NCBI GenBank assembly: GCA_001661515.1
Contig: LUVW01000001.1
Span: forward strand, 576,582-640,581
Length of the DNA stretch: 64,000 nucleotides
Direction: 5' to 3'
Origin: Capniomyces stellatus
Taxonomy: Eukaryota > Kickxellomycota > Harpellomycetes > Harpellales > Legeriomycetaceae
Of the stretch, positions 35,153 through 45,644 are shown one piece after another (the first letter of the stretch is position 1; each line of letters opens with the position of its first letter). The translations under genes were made by a program, and so were the position numbers. The notes beneath the pieces are model-generated. The model made no database searches. It saw only the letters and a program-made list of their open reading frames with translations, and was not told the origin of the DNA.

Positions 35153-36670
35153 ATGCTAAAGAACAAGACAAGACCGGGATTAAAAAATGGGGACTTGGAT
35201 AAATTTCCCAATTCTGCTGAAGAAGAGATACACCTGGTAAATGGTGTATATATATATTTATGTGTGTGTGTGTGCGTGTTTATGTGTGTGTTTATGTGTG
35301 CTATATTGTGTTCTTAATGTATGTATTTATTGGTGAATGGGTAGAAATACGAGATGTTGAAGGCAAAGTTTGGATGTTTGGAAAAGGACTATCAATTTGT
35401 TGAAATAAACATAAAAACTAATGAAAATAAGCTAGAGACTTTGTTGTCAGAAAAGATGGTGTTAGAGAAAATGGTGAAGAATTTGAATGAAGAAATGAAA
35501 AAAAGAGAAGAAGAAATGGTTGATATGAGGCACTCGCGTACAGTTGAAATAAAGGAGGATAGGGATACCATAGAAAATCTCCGTAATGTAGTAGCGAATC
35601 TGGAGTGTAAAGTGAACGAGTACAAGAGAGAGTTGACAAAAGACAAAAAATATGAGAAAAGAAAGAGTTTTAGAAAAAATATGGGGATAACCGAAGATTC
35701 AGTAGAGGAGGACATTGTAGGAGATGTAGGTCAAGAAATTTATATAAAGAAACAGGATAAGATAATAGAGGAATATAAAAAGGATGTGGACACTAAAGAT
35801 AGCATAATAGAGAGATTAAACGAAGTAAACAAGAACCTGTACAGCATTAGCGAGGGTCAACAAGCGTCGATTAAAGAATATGAGGAAATGGTTAAAGAAC
35901 AGAAGGATATTATTGACAACCTTAGAAATGAGAACGAGCATTTCCAGAGTCTATTGGAGCTACAGAGCGTGAGAGGGACCTTTTCACTAAAAAACAAAAT
36001 ATCCACATACTCGATTTCAGCGCCAAAAAAGAATCTGGGCGAAGAGATTGAAGAAAAAAGAAATGAAGAGAGCAGAAAAAACGAGACCGAAATGGGAATA
36101 GAGTTTTATAAAGTTCAAGTTTCAAGGCTGCAGAAGGAGAATGAGGCGTTAATCCAGGACCTGAAATCCACAGATTTGTACATAAACAGAATACTGATGG
36201 GGATAATAACAAAGAAGGGTGGGCTAGAGGATGTGTTGGACAAGGAGTTCATGCTTAGCAACGGCAAGAATATAAAACAAAGCGAATCCTATGCCACAAA
36301 GAGTCTGCATCCAAACTTGACTAGAAATAATACAGAGATCAACAATAACCCAACTGAACTGAAATCCCCCTCAAGAAACCTTAAAACTCTTGAGAGGCTG
36401 GAGATGAATAGTAAAAGGAATAGTTTGAAAATCAATGCTACACTCAACTTGTCAACCAGAAATTTGGCGTCTGAGATTGAAGATGGCATAAGAAACGAAA
36501 AATTTTCAAACGTCATTACCATCAAAAGACAAAAAAACGCTGACAATGACAAAAATAACATTATGCAACTAGAAAAGTCTTTAGATCCGAAGGATAAACA
36601 AAACGACCAGAATTGGTGGAAGAGAATGTCAAGAAGGTTCTCAGCCGTCGATAGCAATATAACTCAATAA
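35153..36670 (+). CDS. coiled-coil protein, unknown function
   Basis: Two exons, 35153-35236 and 35345-36670, give 469 aa. Exon 1 encodes MLKNKTRPGLKNGDLDKFPN and an acidic run; the junction EEEIHL/KYEML continues the heptads and is GT..AG, phase 0. If exon 1 is wrong, the ATG at 35354 gives 438 aa. Residues of about 25-125, 145-235 and 260-300 are strongly heptad-like (Leu/Ile spaced among Glu, Lys, Asn), so a long coiled coil is expected. After the third coil comes LKSTDLYINRILMGIITKKG, which faintly resembles the YIDxLLxRVM core of Rab11-FIP Rab-binding domains. The last 150 residues are Asn/Ser/Lys-rich and disordered, ending WWKRMSRRFSAVDSN. It may be an adaptor for cytoskeleton or membrane traffic (inference). 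Confidence 0.75.
35245..35310. repeat. (TA)n/(TG)n microsatellite in intron
   Basis: TATATATA followed by GTGTGTGTGTGCGTG and TTTATGTGTGTG units inside the intron of the coiled-coil gene. Confidence 0.9.
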
Positions 36671-37036
36671 AAACAAAATACACCTCGAAATTGATGTTGA
36701 TGTTGATGTTGATGGTGTTTATTTACTTTTTGTTGAAATTTGATGGTTTGTTACTTGCTCTTATTTATTTATTTGTCTTTTATTTTGCTTTTATTCTAAT
36801 TTGATTGTTTCTATCTCCAGTTTTCTACAGTTGACAACCAGTCTATCAATAATATCAATAATATCGATTCTAATGATTTTATTACTACTAAAGTTTAATG
36901 AAAGGTATAAACATACAATTTGTCGGCTTGGTTTTATATGCAAAAAAAGCCAAGTTAAAGTTTTAAATAAACAATCCGATACAGGGTATTATGCAATAGA
37001 AAGAATGTGGAAAAAAAAAAGGACATGAAAATAATT
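36671..37036. other. convergent spacer with (TTGATG)n
   Basis: 366 bp between the coiled-coil and cyclin 3' ends. A TTGATG hexamer microsatellite of four to five copies lies at about 36691-36717, just after the coiled-coil stop. Confidence 0.7.
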
Positions 37037-38131
37037 TTATTCACAGAAACTTGTACACTTTTCCAGAAAGGTGTCCAGACTTTCAGCTCGGACTAGGCCA
37101 GCATATCGACAAACCAACGTGTTTCCCAATATCTGGAGTTTGGGAAATGGAATAAACAGCTTGAACTCAAGTGCAATCAAAATCTTAACCTCTAAGCTAT
37201 TCAGCTCGCTGAGTGACAGCCCACCCACTTTGGCATATCGCAGATTGCTGAAAAATACATCGCTGCTAAGCTTGGACAGAACTGTTACCAGCGATATTAT
37301 CAGCCGATGGATCGTAAACATATCAACAGAGACTCGCCTCCTGATTTTCTCAGTATGTCTTAAATTCAAATTTACATTGTCTAGTATCGCTCCATTGCTT
37401 ATGCCTGATTTTTCCACGTCCCCATTTTCAGCTACTGTGTGTTCTTTTGGTACACTTGACTCTCCAAGTGGATCGGTCTGAATATCTTCGTTTAAAGCTA
37501 GCTCCAGCTCCCTTTCAATATACATCTGATTCTGTGCCTCCAGAACCTTGTCCTTAAAAAATAGGTTTCGTTTTGCCACAAGTCCAAGTATGTGTGCTGC
37601 CAGTGTTAGTGCCACCTCATTGCTGAATGGACAATACCTGAGAATCCTGATCAAATACTCTGCTATTCCTATTTCTGGAATCGACTTTGCAGTAAATGTT
37701 GACCATACATCCAGCTTTGAATCTATCATCGCCACTGCCCCATTCGACATGTTGGCACTCTGGGGAACGCCCACCTTGCTGCTGTCTTTAGTTTTAATCA
37801 TTTTTGAATCAATCCCTTTTGATCTACTTTCTTCAGTTGCAATCTCCTTGCTATCTATCTCGCAAGCACCATCAATGTCCCTGCTCGTTCTTTTCGCATT
37901 TACTTTTGCTGGCGAATTGCCACCCTCGCTATTACCATTAACCATGCTCCCATCAAGGATCTTGCTTCTGCTCTCTAGTCTCGTTTCTATCCCAATTCCA
38001 GGCCCCACTTCTAACAGTGTGTCTAATTCTGACTCATATCTGCTTTTGTACTCTGTTAGCTCAACAAGCAGCATCGATACGTATCTTATCGTTTCATTAA
38101 CTGGTGTCGACTCCAGTTCAAAAGCGCCCAT
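37037..38131 (-). CDS. Pho80-type cyclin
   Basis: 364-aa single-exon protein, true ATG at 38129-38131. The cyclin box is recognisable in two pieces. Residues of about 143-183 (STFTAKSIPEIGIAEYLIRI, then NEVALTLAAHILG) match the first helices. Residues of about 269-335 match the rest, with VDMFTIHRLIISLVTVLSKL, then FFSNLRYAKVGGLSLSELNSLEVKILIALEFKLFIP, which is the highly diagnostic Pho80/Pcl segment. These cyclins partner Pho85-type CDKs in phosphate and nutrient signalling. Between the two pieces is an insert of about 85 polar residues, and residues 40-140 are another Ser/Lys/Asp-rich low-complexity region. Family placement is secure; which Pho80/Pcl member it is cannot be decided. Confidence 0.88.
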   Translation of the reverse strand: MGAFELESTPVNETIRYVSMLLVELTEYKSRYESELDTLLEVGPGIGIETRLESRSKILDGSMVNGNSEGGNSPAKVNAKRTSRDIDGACEIDSKEIATEESRSKGIDSKMIKTKDSSKVGVPQSANMSNGAVAMIDSKLDVWSTFTAKSIPEIGIAEYLIRILRYCPFSNEVALTLAAHILGLVAKRNLFFKDKVLEAQNQMYIERELELALNEDIQTDPLGESSVPKEHTVAENGDVEKSGISNGAILDNVNLNLRHTEKIRRRVSVDMFTIHRLIISLVTVLSKLSSDVFFSNLRYAKVGGLSLSELNSLEVKILIALEFKLFIPFPKLQILGNTLVCRYAGLVRAESLDTFLEKCTSFCE

Positions 38132-38616
38132 CGTATTCCTATGTATCTATATCTACTCTTTATCCACGTCTCAATTATCCTCTGTTCCAAGTCTTAGATT
38201 CTTGTGCGTTTACAATTAATGTCTACCCACACCATTTATTTATTTACTCTGACTCTGGCTTTTGACTTTTGGCTTTCTCGACCAAGTAATAACACGCGCT
38301 AGAATCCTCCCACCGTTTTATTTAAAAACGCCTACAACTTTCACTTAATATCGAAATCCAGTAACCCAGTATCTATTGGCTCAACTTTTTGTTCAGGCAT
38401 AAAAACAAGATCATTCAAGTTAAAAAATAAGTATAATATATTATGTGCACTGAATATTCCAAGTATAGTAAGAAAGAATAACCTATTTATGGTAATGGAT
38501 AAAAAATATTTGCTATGCCAAATATTATACAAATTATATAAAGTTTGTATCCCGATTTTTTTTGTCTGTTAAATGCCAAATTATATTTGGCAGTAAAAAA
38601 AAAAAAATTATGTGAT

Positions 38617-38680
38617 TTATTGGCAACAGAATCAACACAGCAAAAGATACAATATTAAACTATGCTATAAAAATACTATG
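38617..38680 (+). repeat. dispersed repeat, copy 1
   Basis: Begins TTATTGGCAACAGAATC and continues with an ACACAGCAAAAGAT..ATATTAAAC..AAAAATACT pattern shared with the copy at 44621. Confidence 0.55.
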
Positions 38681-38739
38681 AAGCATTGCTATTTTGACAT
38701 GATTAACGAATTTGTTAGCCAATATCCTTTCGATAAATT

Positions 38740-38905
38740 AGTTCGTCCGTGCCTGATGGGCATTGGTTCAGGAAGATTGGTGCTGCATTAAGCCTGTGCT
38801 GGATCAGGTAGCGGGGCATGTGGATGGCATCCAAAAAACGACGCTGTTATCAGCACCGCTTTGGTGCTAAAGCCATCAGGATTCTTGAATTTTGGCGGTT
38901 GATTG
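38740..38905. other. GC-richer island with nested inverted repeats
   Basis: In AT-rich surroundings, this 165-bp stretch is markedly richer in G and C. CCTGATGG at 38752-38759 pairs with CCATCAGG at 38873-38880. Inside are GCTG-TTAT-CAGC, AGCACC-GCTT-TGGTGCT and CCTG...CAGG hairpins. The + strand also reads through with a single stop as protein-like sequence (for example QHRFGAKAIRILEFWRLIDL), so it may instead be a decayed coding fragment. It could be a structured RNA or a transposon relic; neither is proven. Confidence 0.4.
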
Positions 38906-39413
38906 ATTTAACTCCTCTCCCAGAAGCCAATAAAGACATAAATAAATAAAACTATGGTTCTGAATAGGGAAATTCTGTTTTAGAAAAAAAAAATTAAAAA
39001 AAAACAAATGATCTGGGAATTGTACTAAAATGCTGACTTGATCCGTTTTTTTTGTTTTTTTTATGTGGTTTATTGGCAACTGTTTAGTTTATTTTATCAA
39101 AAAAGTAAAAGTTTTCATTTTACCATTAAAATTTGTCGGATATCTTTGATGTTAACATTTAAACAAAGGCAACCCCCAACCCACAAGAAAATATGAATCA
39201 ACAAAAAGAAACTGAAAAGTAAAGGGAAAAAAGAACTATAAATAAGTTGGTGTTCAGATAATCTTGCTTCTCAACAAAAACCTTGTTCTTTTAAACGTTT
39301 TTAAAACAATTTATTGATGATAAATACTAAACAAAAAAAGACTTATTAAACTAAATCACACATACACAAAAACGCAAGATAAAAGTATGCAAATCACTGC
39401 GAGGCAGGTATGC

Positions 39414-41033
39414 TTAAGCTTTTTCACGACGCAACTCAAGTTCTTGTTCAATACGAGCAAAATCACGGTTGGCCCAGACTGATCCTGTGAATATAACCTC
39501 CATCTCCTCAAGAGTTCTGTTCTTGGTTTCTGGGAAGAACATGTAGATAAGTGCAATTGACCCGTACATGCAAACGGTGAATATCAGGTACAAGCCCCAC
39601 ACAATCGAGTTGAGCAGCAGTGGTGCAATCAGGCCAACAATAAAGTTCACCATCCAGTTTGCTGCTGTTGTCATCGAGTTACCCTTGGCACGCATTGACA
39701 TTGGGAAAATCTCCGCTGGGTAGATCCACCCTACTGGTCCCCATGAAACTGCAAACGACGCAACAAACAGGTAAACACAGACAATCACTGTGTACGAGCC
39801 TGCCGTTGATCCCATCACCACAAGCCTATCGCCTTCAGCCGATGTAGTGATTGTTCCGTTGATGGCTGTTGTCAGTGCCATAATCAGGTATGCTGTACCA
39901 CATCCTATTCCTCCAATAATCAGAGTCTTGCGGCGGCCCCACTTGTCAACAAACAGAATTGCTGGGATGGTCGACAACATATTGACGATTCCGTTGATTC
40001 CGTGAGCCAGAATAGCTGCGTCATTTCCTCCAATGTTGGCATTTTCGAAAATTGATGGTGCATAGTACATAATCACATTGATTCCTGTCAGCTGCTGCAT
40101 GATCTGGATAGCANNNNNNNNNNNNNNNNNNNNNNNNNNNNNNNNNNNNNNNNNNNNNNNNNNNNNNNNNNNNNNNNNNNNNNNNNNNNNNNGTGCATAG
40201 TACATAATCACATTGATTCCTGTCAGCTGCTGCATGATCTGGATAGCAATACCCAAAACCAGTCTACGGCGGATTGGGTATCTGAACAGCTCGCCGTATG
40301 ATCTCAGCGAAGTCTCCCTCTCGACTACGATTTGCTCCTTGATTTCTCTCATTTCCTCAATTACGTCTGGATCTTCAGTGTTTCCTCCTGATCTCAGGCG
40401 CGCCAAAACTGCAAGACCCTCTTCATCGCGCTCCTTGTCAAACAACCATCTTGGTGAGTAAGGCATGAAGAACATGGCAATAAGAAGGATCACTGCTGGT
40501 ACGGTCTGGAGGTACAATGGAAGTCTCCATTGCATGTCTGTGGTCTTCATTGTGTTGCAGGCAACATCAATCCAGAAGGCAATGACAATACCCCAAGTAA
40601 TGGCCCACTGCTGGAGCGAAATGAGACGACCACGGATTTCAGGAGCAGATAGTTCTGACTGGTATGTTGGAACTGCCATTGAGAGCAAACCCACAGACAG
40701 ACCGTTGATGAATCTACCGATGGTAAGGGCTGTGAGGTTGACGCAGGTACCTTGTACAATACTTCCAATGATAAAGATGAAGGCACCAATGAGAATTGTG
40801 CGCTTTCTTGAGATTCTGTCACACAGTTGACCGGCAGCCAAAGATCCAATGAAGCATCCGAGAGTAAGGAAAGACACAACAACACCCTTTTCGAGCGATG
40901 TCAGCTTGCCAAAGTACGAGACAAATCTGTCCATAACCAATACTGATGACAAAACACCAATGTCATAACCGAAAAGCAAACCACCAATAGAGGCTACGGC
41001 TGCAACAATATAGGAAGGTCCGTGCCTGCCCAT
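39414..41033 (-). CDS. MFS sugar transporter, copy A (interrupted by assembly gap)
   Basis: Sugar-porter family hexose transporter starting at the ATG at 41031-41033 (MGRHGPSYIVAAVASIGG). A 79-N gap (40114-40192) lies inside, and the 56 bp on its left (40058-40113) are repeated exactly on its right (40193-40248). Gap plus duplicate is 135 bp, that is 45 codons, so the true uninterrupted length is most likely 494 aa. Signatures: GGLLFGYDIGV, GSLAAGQLCDRISRKRTIL, GRFINGLSVGLLSMAVPTYQSEL, PYSPRWLFDKERD, IMQQLTGINVIMYYAPSIF (across the gap), DKWGRRKTLI, GWIYPAEIFPMSMRAKG and FFPETKNRTLEEME. Codon use is more GC-ending than in the paralogue at 28.7 kb. The coding sequence is almost identical to copy B, but flanks and both protein ends differ. 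Confidence 0.92.
   Translation of the reverse strand: MGRHGPSYIVAAVASIGGLLFGYDIGVLSSVLVMDRFVSYFGKLTSLEKGVVVSFLTLGCFIGSLAAGQLCDRISRKRTILIGAFIFIIGSIVQGTCVNLTALTIGRFINGLSVGLLSMAVPTYQSELSAPEIRGRLISLQQWAITWGIVIAFWIDVACNTMKTTDMQWRLPLYLQTVPAVILLIAMFFMPYSPRWLFDKERDEEGLAVLARLRSGGNTEDPDVIEEMREIKEQIVVERETSLRSYGELFRYPIRRRLVLGIAIQIMQQLTGINVIMYYAXXXXXXXXXXXXXXXXXXXXXXXXXXXAIQIMQQLTGINVIMYYAPSIFENANIGGNDAAILAHGINGIVNMLSTIPAILFVDKWGRRKTLIIGGIGCGTAYLIMALTTAINGTITTSAEGDRLVVMGSTAGSYTVIVCVYLFVASFAVSWGPVGWIYPAEIFPMSMRAKGNSMTTAANWMVNFIVGLIAPLLLNSIVWGLYLIFTVCMYGSIALIYMFFPETKNRTLEEMEVIFTGSVWANRDFARIEQELELRREKA
40058..40248. other. assembly gap with 56-bp duplicated edges
   Basis: 56 bp at 40058-40113, then 79 N, then the same 56 bp at 40193-40248. 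This is the pattern of two contigs whose overlapping ends were scaffolded without merging. It is not a biological duplication. Confidence 0.93.
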
Positions 41034-44000
41034 TTTCAAATATTATTATTATTCTACTAAAGTTTATAGCAATATATTAAAGTGTAGTGCTAGAAATTTC
41101 TAACTTGTTTTTTGAGAACTATTTTTTGTCAAGGGACATGTCTAAACTCTTTATATGTTTTTTTTCACTCATCACTCCAACTTACATTTAAGCTCAAGTT
41201 AATGCAACTTGACATCCATGTTGTCTATTTAATCATTAAACCTTTAGTTTCTACTACTTCCCAATCTTGGCTTTCTTTTTCCTTGTTCAGAAATGTATTC
41301 AAGTCTTGCTACCTAATTCTTAATTGATTTTCATTAATAACTACTGATTGGCGTTTTATTTCTAGTTGAAATTCAAAATTTTGTTTTATAGTGCGGAATC
41401 TTTTTTTTTTCGAATGAGACTCGATTTGCTCTCAGAGTAATCTTGAATTTCAGCAATTTGTTGACGATTTGTAATAAGGAAAACCAACCTTTTAATAAAC
41501 GTAGAAAAAACTGGATGAAAAGTATAGCAATTCTTAAAAGAATGAAGTAAACTTCTACAACCAGCTAAATTGTCAGCAGATTACTAGTTGTCTGAAAGTT
41601 ATAATTTCAAAAATATAACCAATCTTCAAAATTATTTCACAGGTGACTTTTATTTTTTGAATGTGGTTGGCAGTTTACTGCTTTTGAAATAGTACAGTAC
41701 TGCTCTTTTTTTAAAAACTTCAAGCACAGAAACCTACCATCAGCTAACATCAACCTGAGTAATTGACAACTGATGCTAAAGGAAATTTCTATTCATCCTA
41801 CTGCTTATTAGGCTTTAGTTACAAATTGGTCCAATGGTCAACACTTTTTGTTTTGAATAAAAAGTACAATTACAAAAAACATTTTTGCAATAAACGTAAT
41901 TAGGATCTGCCGTGTTTGACCTTGTGTCATTTCCAAATTTTTAATTTAACATTTATTTTTGTTTTTGTGGTTGATTATAGAGCGAAAATATGTTCGTGTT
42001 TGCAATTTCAACGAACTCACGACCAAAATGGAAGTTTTTTATCACTGATATTTGTTTTTTCCATGGTTTAGTCTCTTTTTATGCTTCAACATCTCGGTGT
42101 TATTCACCAATAATATTATTTTTTCACATCTCAACAATCTGTCCACTATTTGATGAACTTTTTATAATCCTGAACAAGTGACCTTTTCTCAAAAAGCCAA
42201 CGCGATGAATATTCAAAAGCTCAAATTTCGGCCTTTCAGGATTCAATCAAAACATTCAAAACTGTGCGATAGAATATTTATTGATGACCAAATTATCGCC
42301 ATATCATTCAAAACCCTATTCCTTAAAACTAAGCTGTTTACATCCCTCCCCCCTCTTGCCCAACCTAGCGCGCTACACCCTCGGCCTCTAACCACCTCAC
42401 TTTTACAGAATATTGTACATTTTAAAGTGTCAGGCTTTACTCTTTTTTCCACCATAATAACGTTTGCTCGTGTATGGCCGCTGTCGGACCGTCTTAATGC
42501 TATCAGCCCTATTTGATTAGCTAATCAAACAAAGGGGTGTTTACAGGATACTCATGTTCCTTGTGAATTTTAAGCTAGCTACGAATTATAACCGGGCTGG
42601 GTTTTTGATTCTCTTTTTAGAATACCTTTTTGAAAAAAATAAAAATAAAGCACCAAATAACACACTCGAGCATTTCTCCTTTCCTTTTTTTTCTCTATTA
42701 GTCCACCCCTTTAACTCCATTTTTAAATAGCGGTATGAGATACTATTTTGAAAAAGGCAGTATTAGTAATAATAAATCGGTATTGCAGACTTTATAAATC
42801 CGTGTATTTAAACCAAATCTTCCTCTCCTATCATTGCTCCGCACTGCAAGTACTTTGCTTTTTAACCTTTTTGATGCCGTTTTTGCTCATACAACACCTC
42901 CACCCTATTACACATTGGTTTTTATTGTTGGGCTTTCAACCTATTAAGCTCGCCTGATTACTATTAGCTTTTAGATCCTTCCTATTTAGCGATTGGCACT
43001 CTCACTCTCGCTTTCATTCAATTAATTTAAAAAAATTTCTACTTTGCTTTTCTCCATCACATTTCAATTTGAAACAGCCCAATATTACTTTTCTGTGCAT
43101 TCATTGGAAACCTGTATTTGTTAACTGCCTCGCTCTCAATCCATACGCTGAACAGTGCAACACCTTATGACATGCCCTTCCTCTTCATTTTATTTCGCTC
43201 TTTTTTTTTTTTTACCGAATCGCCTTTTCCTATTTTCCTTTTACTGAATCACCTATTCCCCCTTTTCTATTTCTTTTTTTTTATTGAAATTCTATTCCCC
43301 TTTTCATTATTTACTGCTACCCTTAATTTTTTTTCTTCAATCTTACTATTACAAATACATTGAAATTTGTTTTTGTTCTACAATTATATCCGTCATATAA
43401 ATCATCAACGCAGTTAACTACTGAGAAAACACTCCTATTAGCAACCTCACTAATGATTCATTGTAATCGCCCTATTAGCTCGCTCCTGTTTTTATGTAAC
43501 CTCAAGCGTCTTCTAATCCGTTGACAACCAACCCTCACCATCTTGAATTCTTGTCAAACTCCTGTGCAGAAAACTACTTTTATTACACACAAAAATCACT
43601 TTTTTTAACGCTCTTTCAGCAAAAAATTTCCTCAAAAATCTTCATCAACGTTTTTACAACATTTATTGCTTGCAAAACAAAACTCGACAAAGCAATCGGA
43701 GCTCTGAATTATAAATCAAAACAAAAGTTTTTACTATTAAAACACTACACTAAATTTAATGTATGGCTTTTATAAGATTGGGTTATTTTTTGTTCATTTA
43801 AGCCTGTCAAATGCCAAGTATAACAACACCAATGGTTAATTTGTACAAATTATACGTCCAAAATCAAACCGGTTCTTTCCATGTAAACATACAAGTTAAG
43901 GAACTCAAACAGAAACCAGTACCAAATATAAAAATATCAACCCTACTTGTTGTATATAAGTATGCACGAACTTTAATTATTAAACGCATCTATTTACCTA

Positions 44001-44620
44001 GTGCAAAATAGCAATTCGTTTTATCAAACTCTGACTATGTATAAAACGGAATTGTCAAAAAAGCTCTGTAAATTATTTAGCAAAAAGAATCAAAATATTA
44101 ACGTTCAAATTAATAAATTTCAATAAAAAAATAAAAAAAGAATCAAAAAAAATGTCGCAATTATTTGGCCAATAATCAAACAATTGGAATTCACCGTATT
44201 TAATTGCTACATCAATCGCATCAAGAAAAAAAGCTAAATCATTGACCAATATTAATATTATAACGCTTTCCTACTTTAGTAAAATTAAAGACTCGTATCA
44301 ATAATAATAAAAATTACAGACTCTAAACGTATAATTTAAACTGTCCTACACAAACTAGTGCAGATGTTCACTTGATCACCAACTTGTCGCTATTTTCTTG
44401 CTCTTGCTACAATTTTAGCTTTTAATTATTTTAAAAACTTTTACTTTTCATCGCAGATCTCATCGATAGTCTTTGGAGCCAAGTCTCCGTGTAGATGACT
44501 GCTTGTTCATCGAAACTGAGCTAAAACGCAAATAAGATTGTTTAGCACTTGTGTTGCACTAAAATCATATCGTGAAGATCACGCTTTTACTAAGAATTTT
44601 ACTTTATTTTATTCATGGGT

Positions 44621-44684
44621 CTATTGGCAACAGAGCCCAAATAACAAAACATGCGATATTAAACAACAATGTAAAAATACTTGC
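44621..44684 (+). repeat. dispersed repeat, copy 2
   Basis: CTATTGGCAACAGAGCC, then AACAAAACATGCGATATTAA and AAAAATACT; aligns over about 62 bp with the copy at 38617. Confidence 0.55.
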
Positions 44685-45126
44685 CTGGAATTTGCTCAGC
44701 AAAAATTGGCTGTGAACCTTCGTAGTAGCGACATTTAATGAGTGAATAACCACACCCCCACCCCTGGAAAGATTGCTAGGTTGCAGTGTTGCATTGATTC
44801 AGCCAGACGAAATTTTTTTAAACAATTACTAGTAGATTGACACGTATTGTCTTCTATAAATGTACATACAATCTGATACAAGCTTGAAAATACCAAGTAA
44901 ATAATATAATAATAAACTCGCTGGATCAGCAGAAGCGCAAACAATATACAATCATCACAGCCCTAATATTTGCAAAAATAAATATTGTAACTGTAGTAGC
45001 CATAGCTCATCAAGTTTATGTTATTAAAAAAAACATCATGCGCTGTTTAAAATCGATTAAAGCTCTGCCATTTTAAATCGAGTCTGCCTAAAAAACGAGT
45101 ATTTGATTTGATTTGATTTATATGAT

Positions 45127-45175
45127 TTATTGGCAACTGATTCCACACAACAAACATACCTACAAGTATTTCAAA
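45127..45175 (+). repeat. dispersed repeat, copy 3 (partial)
   Basis: TTATTGGCAACTGATTCC, then ACACAACAAACAT; the left part of the same family, with the right part diverged. Confidence 0.5.
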
Positions 45176-45352
45176 AATGACGATTTGCAAATAACTTTTT
45201 GATACAAGTCGCATAGTATCGATATTCCACATGTTGTTACTAGAAAACTATCATATACCCAGATTCAGCTGTGTCGTATATTTTATGCGGTGTGTAGTCA
45301 CACACTTTTTAAATAACGTCGAAGATTACGGTTCACCAGTTGGTTTACCAAC

Positions 45353-45430
45353 TACTATGTACTTTTATTTATTTATTGAAATTACTATGAACTTTTATAT
45401 TTATTTGTTGAAATAACTACTATGGATTTT
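45353..45430. repeat. imperfect tandem repeat, about 33-bp unit
   Basis: Two units of the form ACTATGNACTTTTAT(A)TTTATT(T/G)GTTGAAAT followed by a truncated third (ACTATGGATTTTTAG). Noncoding. Confidence 0.8.
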
Positions 45431-45644
45431 TAGTTTGTAATTGTATTTGGAATAGTGAAATTGAAAAGAATCGGTTTAAATGACGACCATGAGAATTATG
45501 ACTTGTACAAAAGTACTCATTGGCAACGGTTATTACATAGCTAAACATTTAGTGGATCAATAGCTTTTTTTGATTGTAGAATTACGTGCAATAGCAACAC
45601 TGAAACGGAAATGAAAATACTCTTGTATTTAAAATAGTACATAT

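Larger units (their letters stand above)
38132..39413. other. spacer with GC-richer island and dispersed repeat
   Basis: No intact gene. It holds one copy of the TTATTGGCAAC repeat at 38617 and another core at 39070, and a GC-richer hairpin-rich island at about 38740-38905 (listed separately). Confidence 0.55.
41034..45644. other. 4.6-kb spacer between transporter copies, no gene seen
   Basis: No supported coding sequence on either strand; small frames are Leu/Phe/Ser-rich AT noise. Copies of the dispersed repeat are at 44621 and 45127, with a short core near 45519. An imperfect tandem repeat of about 33 bp is at 45353-45430. Confidence 0.55.

Noticed and set aside
37548..38219. 223-codon + strand open frame
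   Set aside because: Antisense of the Pho80-type cyclin; the minus strand shows the diagnostic cyclin motif.
38873..38905. tRNA or snRNA in the GC-richer island
   Set aside because: No T-arm (GTTCRA) sequence, A/B boxes, or U1/U2/U4/U5/U6 core motifs could be found.
42178..42516. 112-codon + strand open frame between the transporters
   Set aside because: No domain or splice context; amino-acid composition like the surrounding noncoding frames.
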